A program made the position numbers and the translations under genes. 62,078 bases of DNA from contig NZ_ASXG01000071.1 of assembly GCF_000411975.1 (NCBI RefSeq), positions 1 through 62,078 on the forward strand. Reading direction: 5' to 3'. Below, in pieces: positions 16,648-25,353 of the stretch. How positions within the stretch are numbered: position 1 is the stretch's first letter; every line of letters starts with the position of its first letter. The notes under the pieces were generated by a model, which was not told where the DNA came from, searched no databases, and saw nothing but the letters and a program-made list of their open reading frames with translations. The DNA comes from Amycolatopsis orientalis DSM 43388 (GTDB taxonomy: Bacteria > Actinomycetota > Actinomycetes > Mycobacteriales > Pseudonocardiaceae).

Positions 16648-17492
16648 TACGCGTCGAGTTTCTTCTGCCCGGCGTCGTAACTTCGCAACGCAGCACCCAC
16701 GGCCGCAGCGACCGTGATCTCGTAGACCTCGTCCTCCTGGTATTTCGTGGTCAGCTCGGCGAAATCGGCGTCGGTGAGCCGGTACGACGCGTCACGGACC
16801 TTCTCCGCGAACGGCTGCAACGGCGCGGGCAGGCCGTCCCCGGTCGCCGCTGCGCCGCGGAGCGCCTGGTCGGTCACCGCGGGCGCGGCGAACACCGAAT
16901 ACCGCATGTTCTCCACCGGATCCGCATGCGTGCCCGCCGGGCCGCCGGCGAGCAAGAAACCGGGGAACCGGTAGCCGAACCGGTGCAGGGCCCGGGTTCC
17001 GCTCTCCAGCTGGCCCTCGCGCAGCACGAAACCGAACGCGTTCGCGAGCCGGTTCACGATGTTCCACACCAGATTCACCCGCAGCGCTTCCCGGATCGCC
17101 GCGGACGGCAGATCCGGCACCACGATCTGGTCCGGATACAGGGTGACGGTCTCCAAGAACGCCCGAATCGTACGTACCTCGGGCCGTGCCTCGTCCGGCC
17201 GGGCCGGGTCGATCTCGCCGTGCCCGGCGATGCGGGTCAGCTCCGCGTGCGAGTCGATGCAGAACGGGCACTCGTGCAGCAACGCCGTGGACATGGCGAG
17301 GAATTCGCGTTCCCCGGCGGTCCAGTACGACGGCCCGCGCATCACCGGCGCGGTCAATTCCAGCAGTGGCCGGGTGAGAAAACCGGGCCGGTACAGCAGC
17401 ATCTTCACGATGTCCGGCGGCTGTTTCGACGTGATCGACAGGAACAGCCGGGCCCGCAGGCGATGTCCGTTGTCGAGAATGGACAGTCTCAT
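16647..17492 (-). CDS. Carboxymuconolactone decarboxylase/AhpD-like protein
   Basis: 281 residues with the AhpD-type redox motif HECPFCIDSHAELTR (Cys-x-x-Cys with downstream His), as in peroxidase-related CMD proteins. Such proteins use the Cys pair for thiol-dependent reduction. It is the third gene of the ECF42 operon: its ATG overlaps the sigma-factor stop by one base (TGATG). This suggests that the ECF42 regulon handles a reactive or oxidised small molecule (inference). Confidence 0.78.
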   Translation of the reverse strand: MRLSILDNGHRLRARLFLSITSKQPPDIVKMLLYRPGFLTRPLLELTAPVMRGPSYWTAGEREFLAMSTALLHECPFCIDSHAELTRIAGHGEIDPARPDEARPEVRTIRAFLETVTLYPDQIVVPDLPSAAIREALRVNLVWNIVNRLANAFGFVLREGQLESGTRALHRFGYRFPGFLLAGGPAGTHADPVENMRYSVFAAPAVTDQALRGAAATGDGLPAPLQPFAEKVRDASYRLTDADFAELTTKYQEDEVYEITVAAAVGAALRSYDAGQKKLDA

Positions 17493-18697
17493 CAGGACTC
17501 CAAAGTGGCTAAGCGGCCAGCGAGGAAGCGCCGGTCGGCTGGGTTGACGGCGAGTTCGTGGGCGCGCCGGTACGCGGTCATCGCCTCGGTCGTACGGCCG
17601 AGACGGCGGAGCAGATCGGCGCGCGCGGCGTGCAGCAAGTGATACCGGTCAAGCCCTTCGATGCCGTCGATGAGCGCCAACCCTTCTTCCGGGCTCGTGG
17701 CCATGGCGACCGCGACGGCGTGGTTCAACGCGACCACCGGCGACGGATTCATTTCGCACAACCGTTGATACAGCGCGGCAATCGCGGCCCAATCCGTGTC
17801 CGCCGCCGAACGAGACTGCGCGTGCTGAACGGCAATGGCGGCTTGCAGTTGATACGGCCCAGGCGTCTCGAAGCGCAACGCGCGATCGAGCAGCCCGATC
17901 GCTTCGGTGATTTCGCCGTGGTCCCAACGACTTCGGTCCTGGTCCTCGAGCAGCACGACGGCACCGTCTGGCGTGTAGCGCGCGTCGGTCCGCGAATCGT
18001 GCACGAGCAGCAGCGAAACCAGGCCGAGCGCTTCCGGTTCGTCCGGCATGAGCGTCGCGACCAGCTTCGCCAACCGGATCGCTTCCTGTTGCAGCTCCCG
18101 GTGTTCCGGTGCGGTGTAGCCTTGGGTGAAGATCAAATACAGCACCGCCAAAACCCCGGACAGCCGCTCGGGCAGCAGATGATCGGCCGGGACGGCGAGA
18201 CTGATCCCGGCGTCGCGGATCTTGCGTTTGGCCCGCACCAGCCGCTGCGCCAGCGTTGCCTCGCTCACCAGGAACGTCCGCGCGATCTGTCCCGCGGTCA
18301 GCCCGGCCACCGCCTGCAACGTCAACGCGACGCGGGCTTCCTCGGCGAGGGCGGGGTGACAGCAGGTGAAGATGAGGCTGAGCCGTTCGTCGCCGATCGC
18401 GAGCAGGCTGTCCTCGGACGGGTCCACCGCGGCCTCCGGCTGCTCCCCGAGCTGAGCGAGTTTCTCCATACCGCGGCGGGCGCGCCGGAGCCGGTCGATC
18501 GCGCTGTTGCGAGCGGCGGTCAGCAGCCATGCCACCGGGTCGTCCGGCGGCTGGTCGCCCCAGGCACGCAGGGCGAGCGCGCACGCGTCCTGAAGCGCGT
18601 CCTCGGCGAGTTCGAAGTCGCCGAGGACGCGGACCAGCGCCGCGAGCATCCGGGCGCGGTGCTCGCGGTAGGCCTCCCGCAGCAGCGCCGCCGTCAT
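17492..18697 (-). CDS. ECF42-type RNA polymerase sigma factor with C-terminal TPR-like extension
   Basis: 401 residues, about twice the length of a simple ECF sigma factor. Sigma region 2 lies near 10-75 ([37 protein letters not shown]), the IFTCCHPAL motif follows at about 110, and region 4 is at about 125-165. The remaining 220 residues are helical and TPR-like, a hallmark of ECF42. The family has no anti-sigma factor; the extension is thought to act instead. It overlaps the upstream DGPF gene by 4 bp (ATGA). Confidence 0.9.
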   Translation of the reverse strand: MTAALLREAYREHRARMLAALVRVLGDFELAEDALQDACALALRAWGDQPPDDPVAWLLTAARNSAIDRLRRARRGMEKLAQLGEQPEAAVDPSEDSLLAIGDERLSLIFTCCHPALAEEARVALTLQAVAGLTAGQIARTFLVSEATLAQRLVRAKRKIRDAGISLAVPADHLLPERLSGVLAVLYLIFTQGYTAPEHRELQQEAIRLAKLVATLMPDEPEALGLVSLLLVHDSRTDARYTPDGAVVLLEDQDRSRWDHGEITEAIGLLDRALRFETPGPYQLQAAIAVQHAQSRSAADTDWAAIAALYQRLCEMNPSPVVALNHAVAVAMATSPEEGLALIDGIEGLDRYHLLHAARADLLRRLGRTTEAMTAYRRAHELAVNPADRRFLAGRLATLES

Positions 18698-19056
18698 GCC
18701 TGGTGAGACAGTCCGGGCACCCCGGCGACCGGCCGCACCTCGATCGTGCCGACTTCGGCCATCGGGCACAGCGCGGCGAGTTCGAGGGCTTCGTCGAGAT
18801 CGCGGCAGTCGAGGACGTAGACGCCCCCGAGATGCTCGTGGGTCTCCAGGAACGGCCCGTCGGTGATCAGCGTCTTCCCCTCGCGGACGCTGACCGTGGT
18901 CGCGGTGTGCTCGCCCTGCAGCGGGTGGCCGGACACGAACACTCCCCGCCGGCGGCATTCGTCGGCGAACGCGTTCACCCTGGCCAGCGCCTCCGGGAAG
19001 GCCGGATCGCCGGGTTCGGGACGGTCGCAGTTGTAGATCACCAGCAGGTACAGCAT
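18694..19056 (-). CDS. YCII/DGPF-domain protein, ECF42 partner
   Basis: 120 residues containing the name-giving [16 protein letters not shown] motif of the DGPF/YCII family, which accompanies almost every ECF42 gene. It may sense or bind a small ligand; biochemical function is unknown. GGAGG lies 5 nt before the ATG. It is first gene of the DGPF-sigma-AhpD operon and lies directly behind an ECF42-type promoter. Confidence 0.9.
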   Translation of the reverse strand: MLYLLVIYNCDRPEPGDPAFPEALARVNAFADECRRRGVFVSGHPLQGEHTATTVSVREGKTLITDGPFLETHEHLGGVYVLDCRDLDEALELAALCPMAEVGTIEVRPVAGVPGLSHQA

Positions 19057-19095
19057 ATGTCCTCCGAGGGCCGGTCCGGCGTCGTCGCAGTGGAA

Positions 19096-19122
19096 GACGA
19101 ATGCGTCGACCGTAACTCGACA
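19096..19122 (-). promoter_or_regulatory. Candidate ECF42 autoregulated promoter
   Basis: On the minus strand TGTCGA (-35) is followed by exactly 17 bp and then CGTC (-10), about 40 bp upstream of the DGPF start. This agrees with the motif reported for ECF42 in Streptomyces (TGTCGA with CGTC or CGAC, from memory). It implies that the sigma factor transcribes its own operon. Confidence 0.65.
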
Positions 19123-19158
19123 GCCCGGGCCGGGCTTCTCGGAAAATTCCCGGAGAAC

Positions 19159-19194
19159 GGAGAACGGCGGGCCCGGGGGAGCCCGCCGTTCTCC
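19159..19194 (-). terminator. Terminator hairpin after the dioxygenase gene
   Basis: GGAGAACGGCGGGC pairs with GCCCGCCGTTCTCC across an 8-nt loop just beyond the stop codon of the intradiol dioxygenase gene. It also separates that gene from the ECF42 promoter. Confidence 0.75.
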
Positions 19195-19205
19195 TCAGGA
19201 GGGGA

Positions 19206-20024
19206 TCAGCCCTTCTGCCACAACGCGGGCGCGTTGGGCGGCTCCCAGCCCGGCTGGGCGGTGTGGGCCTGCAGGCACACGTAGCCGACCCCGTTGAACG
19301 TGACCCGCGTGCCGGCGGGGTACGACGTGCCCGCCGCCCAGGACGTCCCGCCGGGCTGCCCGGTCGGCGTCGTCGTGGGACTGCCGGTCGGCGTCTGCTG
19401 GACGTTGAGCACGAAGTCGAACGCGGCCTCCTTGGCGTTGTTCGGGGCGTCGCGGACGGTCATCAGCAGCCGCGAGTCGAAGATCGTGTCGGTGTTGTTC
19501 CGCGGCTCGCCCGGGAAGTACAGCTGGGTCGTGAGGATCGGCTCCCCGGGCGCCTGCACCTTGACGTGGATGTGCCGGGTCCGGCCGGGGTAGAGGCCGG
19601 GCACGATCGTGGTCAGCTTGAACTCGCCGAGGTCGTTCGTGTACTGGTGACCGCGGAAGGTATAGCCGACGTTGTCGTACGCGCCGTTCACGTCCGCCTG
19701 CCAGAAGTCCAGCAGGGCGCGGCCGATCGGCTGGCAGGACAGCCCGAACACGTACCCGCTCACGGTGAGCCGCTGGCCCGGGGTGTTGTCGTCGACGAGC
19801 ACGCTGCGCTCGGGGGAGTCCGGCTTGAAGTACGGGCCCTCGGTCTGGTCGATCGTCGGTTCGTCGCCGTCGTGGCAGTACGGGGTCGGCGCGACCTTCT
19901 GCCCGCCGGCGAAGTTCGTGCGGGCCAACGCCGGACCGCCGACGAGCGCGACCGGCGCGGCGACTCCGGCGGCGAGCGCGGCCTTCAGCACTGTCTTGCG
20001 GCTGAACTTTCTGTCTTCGTCCAT
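19206..20024 (-). CDS. Secreted intradiol ring-cleavage dioxygenase fused to a CBM5/12 chitin-binding domain
   Basis: 272 residues. The N-terminus [20 protein letters not shown] looks like a Tat-type signal with RK in place of RR. The dioxygenase domain covers about 45-208, with Fe(III) ligands Tyr116 (GAYDN), Tyr145, His151 and His153 ([11 protein letters not shown]). A Thr/Pro/Gly linker (211-226) leads to a CBM5/12 domain at 228-271 ([20 protein letters not shown], ending PALWQK). It probably cleaves catechol-type rings outside the cell while bound to chitin or a similar polymer (inference from domains). Confidence 0.88.
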   Translation of the reverse strand: MDEDRKFSRKTVLKAALAAGVAAPVALVGGPALARTNFAGGQKVAPTPYCHDGDEPTIDQTEGPYFKPDSPERSVLVDDNTPGQRLTVSGYVFGLSCQPIGRALLDFWQADVNGAYDNVGYTFRGHQYTNDLGEFKLTTIVPGLYPGRTRHIHVKVQAPGEPILTTQLYFPGEPRNNTDTIFDSRLLMTVRDAPNNAKEAAFDFVLNVQQTPTGSPTTTPTGQPGGTSWAAGTSYPAGTRVTFNGVGYVCLQAHTAQPGWEPPNAPALWQKG

Positions 20025-20074
20025 GCCTGCTCCTCGGTGGGGGCTCGGGATTCCCCTCGACGGTAAGGAGAAGA

Positions 20075-21010
20075 TCAGCCCGCAGCGATGGACGGAGTCC
20101 CGCAGTCGTGGTGAATCTTCGGGGCGGTGTCGCCGGTGCGGCGGAATCCGCCGGGGCTCAACCCGGTTTCGCGCCGGAAGAACCGGCAAAAGTAGGCTGG
20201 ATCGGCGAATCCCACGCGGCTCGCCACCTGCCGCACGGACAGATTCGTCCGCAGCAGGAACCGTTTCGCCTCCTGCGTTCGGGCCTCGCGCACCAATTCC
20301 GCCGCGGTGCGCCCGGTCGCTGCCTTGACGGCCTCGGTGAGGTAGCCGGGCGTGACGCCGAGCCGTTCGGCATGCGCGCGCACCGACCACAGCCCCAGCT
20401 CCGATTTTTCCGCCTGCTGCGCGAATTCCGCCGCTACCGCGCGAGCGCGGGCAGGTGCCGGCGCGGAGGGAATCCCGGGCAGCCGTCCGGCGCGCACGAT
20501 CAGCACGTGCAGCAGGGCGCGCAGCACCGATTCGGCGTCCTCGCCGCCGCGGCGGTACTCCTCTTCCAGCTCAGTGATCAGCCGCGCGGTCCGGTCGTGT
20601 TCGGCGCGGTCCAGCCGCAGCCAAGGCCGTTCGCGCAGCCGGCGCAGGGTTTCGCGGTCGGCCGGATGGTCGAAGAGGAAATCGTCGGTGAACAGCACGA
20701 CCGATCCGGCGAGTTCGCTCGCCTCCCAGTGGTGCACCTGGCCCGGGGTGACGACGCCGAGGTGCGGCGGGCTCAGTTCCCACCGCGTCAGGTCGACCAC
20801 GTGCGCGCCGGTCCCTCCGGTGACGAGCACGATTTCGTAAAACGTGTGCCGGTGCGGGAATTCCGCTCTCGACAACGGGCCGACCGCGTCGAAAGAGCCG
20901 ACCGCGAACGGCACCGCGTCCGGTGCCGGCACCTCGAGCCGGTGCAGCGGAAGTTCCCCGGGCTTGACCGGTCGGCAGCACATTCCCGGGGGCACCGTCG
21001 TCCCTCGCAT
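20075..21010 (-). CDS. AraC family transcriptional regulator
   Basis: 311 residues. An N-terminal cupin-like sensing domain (FPHRHTFYEIVLVTGGTG) is followed by a C-terminal double HTH at about 205-300, including NLSVRQVASRVGFADPAYFC and RFFRRETGLSPGGFRR, the AraC signature. It lies 50 bp upstream of the dioxygenase gene in the same direction, so it may activate that gene or be cotranscribed with it. Confidence 0.9.
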   Translation of the reverse strand: MRGTTVPPGMCCRPVKPGELPLHRLEVPAPDAVPFAVGSFDAVGPLSRAEFPHRHTFYEIVLVTGGTGAHVVDLTRWELSPPHLGVVTPGQVHHWEASELAGSVVLFTDDFLFDHPADRETLRRLRERPWLRLDRAEHDRTARLITELEEEYRRGGEDAESVLRALLHVLIVRAGRLPGIPSAPAPARARAVAAEFAQQAEKSELGLWSVRAHAERLGVTPGYLTEAVKAATGRTAAELVREARTQEAKRFLLRTNLSVRQVASRVGFADPAYFCRFFRRETGLSPGGFRRTGDTAPKIHHDCGTPSIAAG

Positions 21011-21171
21011 CAGTCCGTCCTTTTCGCCGGTTTCGGAACGAAAAGTCTAGACCAATTTCGCCGCGGGCACCTCCGCCGGAAGTATCAGTACCGTGCCGGA
21101 TGGTTACTGATCCGACCGCCGTCACGGCCGATGACTTCGCCGCGACGGTCCCGGGCCTTCTTTTGGCCGGA

Positions 21172-21708
21172 TCAGTAACTCGGCGGAGTGACGCTCACAA
21201 GGAAGCGGGCGGCGGTCCGGCCGTCGTTGCGGAAGCGGTGCGGAATGCTCGAATCGAAGTGGCAGCTGTCGCCGGTCTTGAGCACGTGCGTCTGCTCGCC
21301 GACCTGGACGGTCAGCCGTCCGGCGATCACCACCACGCATTCCTCGGACGGATGCGAGCGCAGTTCGTCGGACGAGACCCCGCCGGGTTCCAGCACGCCT
21401 TCGAGCACCTCGAGCTTCGCGCCGCCCGGCGACGCGCGGGTGTAGGTGATCGCGTGGTGCGGCGAGGAGATCCGGTACCGGTCTTCGTGCCGGATCACCG
21501 CGACGGTCTCCTCCTCCGGCTCCTGGAACAGGCTGAACAGCGGGATGTCGAGCACCTCGGCGATCCGCCGCATGGTTTCCAGGCTGGGGTCGGTGACGCC
21601 CCGCTCGACCTGGCTGATCAATCCGGTCGACACCCCCGCCTGGTCGGCGAGCTGGCGCACGGTCAGCCCGCGCAAGGTGCGGAACTCGCGGATCCTCGTC
21701 AAGGTCAC
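21172..21708 (-). CDS. XRE family regulator with cupin domain
   Basis: 178 residues. The HTH_XRE covers about 3-58 (LTVRQLADQAGVSTGLISQV is the HTH), followed by an acidic linker and a cupin at about 100-175 (LRSHPSEECVVVIAGRLTVQ, CHFDSSIPHRFRN). This SinR/PuuR-like architecture senses small metabolites. The GTG at 21708 is preferred; it lies 7 bp after a GATAAT -10-like box with no ribosome site, so a leaderless message is possible. An alternative ATG lies at 21750. It may control the neighbouring AraC gene or itself. Confidence 0.85.
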   Translation of the reverse strand: MTLTRIREFRTLRGLTVRQLADQAGVSTGLISQVERGVTDPSLETMRRIAEVLDIPLFSLFQEPEEETVAVIRHEDRYRISSPHHAITYTRASPGGAKLEVLEGVLEPGGVSSDELRSHPSEECVVVIAGRLTVQVGEQTHVLKTGDSCHFDSSIPHRFRNDGRTAARFLVSVTPPSY

Positions 21709-21983
21709 CCGATCATTATCGTCGAACAGCGCTCCGGCGCAGGTCACCAACCTCGACGGGTTCCACTAGGCGGTCCCAGCGCTTTTTCGTTGCTGTGCGC
21801 GGCGAGGAGCACGGAAAACGCAGTGCGAACGAGAACGCCCACGTACATCGCAGTTGCCGGGCCGAATCGGTCCGCTCGTGGCGGAAGAGTCGCCGCGCCT
21901 CCCGCCCGCGTGAAGACCCGCTCGTCTCGTGATTGACTGGCCACCATGGCCGTGTTCCCGCATCCGTGTGCTCGGGGTCCGCT

Positions 21984-23126
21984 GTGACCTCCGAACCGGC
22001 TGCGGCCACCCGTCCGCGCAACCGCAAGCAGCTCATCGTCGAGGCGGCGGGCCGCGCCTTCAGCGAACGCGGGTATCACGCGGCGTCCATGGAGGAGATC
22101 GCCGCCGCCGTCGGGATCACCGCGGCGGCGCTGTACCGGCATTTCCCGAACAAGTACGCCCTGTTCACCGAGTGCGCGAACGTGATGGCAGACCGCCTCG
22201 TCGCCGCCCTCGACGCGGTGCCGCCGGACGCACCCGCCTCGGAGGTCCTCCGCCCGCTCGCCCGGGTCACGGTCGCCCACCGCGAGTCCGGCGGCCTGTA
22301 CCGCTGGGAAGCGCGCTACCTCGAGCGAGCCGACCGGCGCGTCCTGAGTGCGAAATTCGCCCACGTCGTCTCGCGCGTGCGGGATGTGGTGCAGCCGGCT
22401 CGGGACGCGGACCTCCGTGCCGTGGCCGCACTCGGCGCGATCGGCTCGATCACCATGCACCGCACGTCGATCGCACATCACCGAGCCGAGAACCTGCTCA
22501 CCGAATCCGCCCTGCGCCTCGCCACCTCGACGACCACCCCGGACGCGCCGGTCGTGGAGCTGCCCGCCCAACCGGTCCCGCGAACCCGCCGCGCGCAAAT
22601 CCTCGCCGCCGCCGTGCCGTTGTTCGAACGCGACGGATTCGCCACCGTCACGAACGCCCGAATCGCCGAGGCCGTGGGTCTGGTGCCTTCGGCTCTCTAC
22701 CGCCATTTTCCCAACAAAGCCGAAATCCTGGCCGCCGCGTGCCTGCAAGCCGCCGGGCTGCTGTCGCAAGCCGTGGAACAGAACCTGCACGGCATCACTG
22801 GCGCGCAAGCCCTTCCCGCACTCGCCGCGACCTATGTGGCGTACAGCTTCGAACACACCGCTTTGACCAACGTCGCCGCCGCCGAACTAGGCGGCTTGCC
22901 CGCTGCGTTGCAACGCCCGCTCATCCTCGCCCAACGCGAGCACATCGCGGTGTGGGAACAACAACTCCGCCTGGCCCGCCCAGACCTGGACGCGCACCAA
23001 GCCCGCGTACTGGTGCACGCGGGCTTCGGCGCGGTAGTCGAAACCGGTCGGCGGCTGCGGTGGGAGGACGCCCCCGGCCACCGCGCCGCCGTCACCGCTC
23101 TGCTGCTGAGCGCACTGGGATTTTAA
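21984..23126 (+). CDS. Tandem TetR regulator (two HTH domains in one chain)
   Basis: 380 residues made of two TetR-type units. HTH 1 is near 12-60 (MEEIAAAVGITAAALYRHFP) and HTH 2 near 205-250 (NARIAEAVGLVPSALYRHFP), each followed by a helical domain. TetR proteins normally work as homodimers; here both halves are covalently joined. The GTG at 21984 is chosen because CGGGG precedes it. It is convergent with lcp, and the two stop codons share the same TTAA. Its function as an Lcp regulator is only suggested by position. Confidence 0.88.
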   Translation: MTSEPAAATRPRNRKQLIVEAAGRAFSERGYHAASMEEIAAAVGITAAALYRHFPNKYALFTECANVMADRLVAALDAVPPDAPASEVLRPLARVTVAHRESGGLYRWEARYLERADRRVLSAKFAHVVSRVRDVVQPARDADLRAVAALGAIGSITMHRTSIAHHRAENLLTESALRLATSTTTPDAPVVELPAQPVPRTRRAQILAAAVPLFERDGFATVTNARIAEAVGLVPSALYRHFPNKAEILAAACLQAAGLLSQAVEQNLHGITGAQALPALAATYVAYSFEHTALTNVAAAELGGLPAALQRPLILAQREHIAVWEQQLRLARPDLDAHQARVLVHAGFGAVVETGRRLRWEDAPGHRAAVTALLLSALGF

Positions 23127-24334
23127 GCGCCCGGCCGATTCGCGGTGGGGAGCGTGATCGGCGTCTGCGTCGGCGAGGTCCCGTTGTTGAGGTACAGCAT
23201 CGAAATGCCGCGCACGAATTGGTCGAAGAGATAAAAACTGCCCGGCATGATCTTGGACGTCCCTTCGCGAAACGCCACATACGCGGGCCATTCGATCCGC
23301 ACCAACGCCGCCTGTGCGTAGTCCCGGGGAAGTCCGAGCCAATCGCCGATCTGGTCATTGAGCAGATATCGCACCAATTCGTTGACGAACCCGGAATCGA
23401 GCCCGAGCGTCGGGTCCTCGATGTAGCCGAGCAACGTCTTCGCCAGGCTGACCCCTTCCTCGGTCCGCGCGAGCACCGGCCACAACATCTGCTGCGCCTG
23501 TGCTTCCGCGTCCGCCCACGTCCGCGGAATGAACTGTTCCTGCACCCCAAGCAGATACAGCGCGACCTGCCAGGCGTGCAGATCCGCGTCCTGCTCCGCG
23601 GCGGACAACGCGATGTGCCACTTGAGCATGTTGCTGCGCGCGAAGGTCGCCACGGAATGGAACGTACGCAGAATGTCGCCGTTGCTGATCGGCTTGGGCT
23701 GATCAGCACCCGACTGGTACTTCGCCGACGTCGGCAGCAAATTCCGCACCGCGGCGTGCACGAGTCGAGTCTTGTTGGCCGTGACGACGAAATGCCCGTC
23801 CGGTGCCCAGGCTTTGGAATTGTGCAGGTCGTATCCGAAGGTGAACGTCTTCGCCGCCCGCTGCTTCATGTCCGCGCCGCCAGCCGACCAGTAAACCGCC
23901 CGCGCCTCCCGCGGAATGACGGTGCTCATGATCCCGCTGCCGAGCGTCTCCGAGACGAACAGATAACTGCTCAACCGGGTATACAGCTTCTCCGACGCGG
24001 CCAGCTTGGCCGGATCCGCCCACGGCGGCAGCTTGTTGACCTGCTGCAGATACGCCACCAGGTAATCCGGCATGCCAGCGGGCAACGGCGCGTCGTTGTC
24101 GATCCAGCTCTCCCACGCCTGATTGACCGCCGGCACCTTGCCCTCGGCCAGCAACGCCTTGGCGACCGCGTCCGCCTTGTCGTCCCACACCTGGAACGGA
24201 TCCGCTCCCGTGCCGCTTCCGGCGATGGACCCCCTGCTCGACCACGCCCACGCAGTGCCCGAGGAGCCCGCAACACCCGCGATGCCCAACGCCGCGCCGA
24301 GGGTCAGCACCTTCCTTCTGCTGAGATTCTCCAT
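23123..24334 (-). CDS. lcp: Latex clearing protein, rubber oxygenase (Lcp, DUF2236)
   Basis: 403 residues. A Tat signal (ENLSRRKVLTLGAALG) targets it for export. The key residues of Lcp from Streptomyces K30 recur with identical spacing: Glu143 (PREARAVYW), Arg159-x-x-Lys162-Thr163 (QRAAKTF) and His193 (NKTRLVHAAVR), equivalent to E148, R164, K167, T168 and the haem ligand H198. The family cleaves cis-1,4-polyisoprene to oligo-isoprenoids with aldehyde and ketone ends using haem b. No second rubber-degradation gene is adjacent; the aldehyde oxidoreductase at 10-14 kb could act on the products (speculative). Confidence 0.9.
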   Translation of the reverse strand: MENLSRRKVLTLGAALGIAGVAGSSGTAWAWSSRGSIAGSGTGADPFQVWDDKADAVAKALLAEGKVPAVNQAWESWIDNDAPLPAGMPDYLVAYLQQVNKLPPWADPAKLAASEKLYTRLSSYLFVSETLGSGIMSTVIPREARAVYWSAGGADMKQRAAKTFTFGYDLHNSKAWAPDGHFVVTANKTRLVHAAVRNLLPTSAKYQSGADQPKPISNGDILRTFHSVATFARSNMLKWHIALSAAEQDADLHAWQVALYLLGVQEQFIPRTWADAEAQAQQMLWPVLARTEEGVSLAKTLLGYIEDPTLGLDSGFVNELVRYLLNDQIGDWLGLPRDYAQAALVRIEWPAYVAFREGTSKIMPGSFYLFDQFVRGISMLYLNNGTSPTQTPITLPTANRPGA

Positions 24335-24508
24335 GTACTTGTCTGCCTCTCTGGTAGGCGTCGTTGCCATCCCATCACCGGCCAGGGGCTGCTCGCCGCC
24401 CCCTGTCGACAGTCTCGGAAGAAGTGATTTCTCATTAACATAACGGCACCGGATGCCTGGTGGCAAGAGGTGTCTCCGCTCCGGATGGGCGGGGTGGTCG
24501 ATCGCCGT

Positions 24509-24910
24509 TCAGGCGCAACAACCTTCGGACTTCGCGAAGGTCGGCGAAGCCGCCTTGACCGTGTAAACCTCCCACGGCTCCCCGCCAGGCCCATGTACCC
24601 ACACCTTGTCCTGCACGGCGTAGCAACAGGTCGTGTTGTCCTCGGTCAGCGTCTCCAGGCCCTCCCCGGTGAGACGTTCGCTGGCCTCGTTGACCTGATC
24701 TGTCGATTCGACCTCAACACCGAGGTGATCCAGGACAGTCGCCTGCCCGGGCTCGCCTTCCAGAAGGACGAGCTTGAGCGCGGGCTCGGCGACGGCGAAG
24801 TTGGCGTATCTCGGCCGGAGCTTGGCTGGCTCGACACCGAAGAGCTTTGCGTAGAAGTCGATCGAATCAGCCAGGTCTCCGACCCGAAGAGCGAGCTGAA
24901 CTCGGGACAT
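24509..24910 (-). CDS. arsI: ArsI-type C-As lyase (CadI-like glyoxalase family)
   Basis: 133 residues with a VOC/glyoxalase fold beginning RVQLALRVGDLADSIDFY. The vicinal cysteines Cys95-Cys96 (NTTCCYAV) match the organoarsenical-binding pair of ArsI, and the C-terminus ends in a further Cys-Cys pair (EGCCA). ArsI breaks the carbon-arsenic bond of trivalent methyl and aromatic arsenicals. It is divergent from arsR across an 80-bp operator region, which supports a role in arsenic rather than cadmium response. Confidence 0.85.
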   Translation of the reverse strand: MSRVQLALRVGDLADSIDFYAKLFGVEPAKLRPRYANFAVAEPALKLVLLEGEPGQATVLDHLGVEVESTDQVNEASERLTGEGLETLTEDNTTCCYAVQDKVWVHGPGGEPWEVYTVKAASPTFAKSEGCCA

Positions 24911-24926
24911 CCGTACTCCTTGAATA

Positions 24927-24973
24927 GATAGTTATCGAAACAAGAAGCATCTAGATTGCTGTCTAGGTAGATG
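24927..24973. promoter_or_regulatory. Putative ArsR operator region
   Basis: In the arsI/arsR gap, GATAGTTATC (24927-24936) is a small palindrome, and CATCTA (24948-24953) is inverted as TAGATG (24968-24973). The segment is much more AT-rich than its surroundings, as expected for ArsR binding over divergent promoters. Confidence 0.5.
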
Positions 24974-24990
24974 ACTGTCAAGATAGACGT

Positions 24991-25353
24991 ATGTCGAAGC
25001 AACTCGCGCTGGCCGTGATCAGCGCATGCTGCACCCCGTTGACGCGCGAGCCGTTGAGCGAGGATCAGGCCGCGGAGCTGGCGAAGCTGTTCAAAGCGAT
25101 GTCCGACCCGGTGCGGCTGCGCCTGCTGTCGCTGATCGCGTCTCACGCCGGCGGGGAAGCCTGCGTATGCGACTTGACCGACGCCTTCGATCTGACCGGC
25201 CCGACGATCTCCCATCACCTCAAGGTGCTGCGCGAATCCGGGCTGATCGCCGGGGAACGGCGTGGCACGTGGGTCTACTACCGCGTCTACCCGGAGGTCC
25301 TGGCCCGGCTCTCGGCCGTGCTGGTCCCCGGCAGTGCGGAGGCGCACGCGTGA
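24991..25353 (+). CDS. arsR: ArsR family arsenic-responsive repressor
   Basis: 120 residues with a winged HTH at about 25-100 (SDPVRLRLLSLIAS, LTGPTISHHLKVLRESGLI). Metalloid-binding Cys candidates are in EACVCDLTDAF (the ELCVCDL-type site) and in ISACCTPL near the N-terminus. It would dissociate from DNA on binding As(III) or Sb(III). It is first in a tightly packed arsR-acr3-arsC operon and divergent from arsI. Confidence 0.93.
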   Translation: MSKQLALAVISACCTPLTREPLSEDQAAELAKLFKAMSDPVRLRLLSLIASHAGGEACVCDLTDAFDLTGPTISHHLKVLRESGLIAGERRGTWVYYRVYPEVLARLSAVLVPGSAEAHA

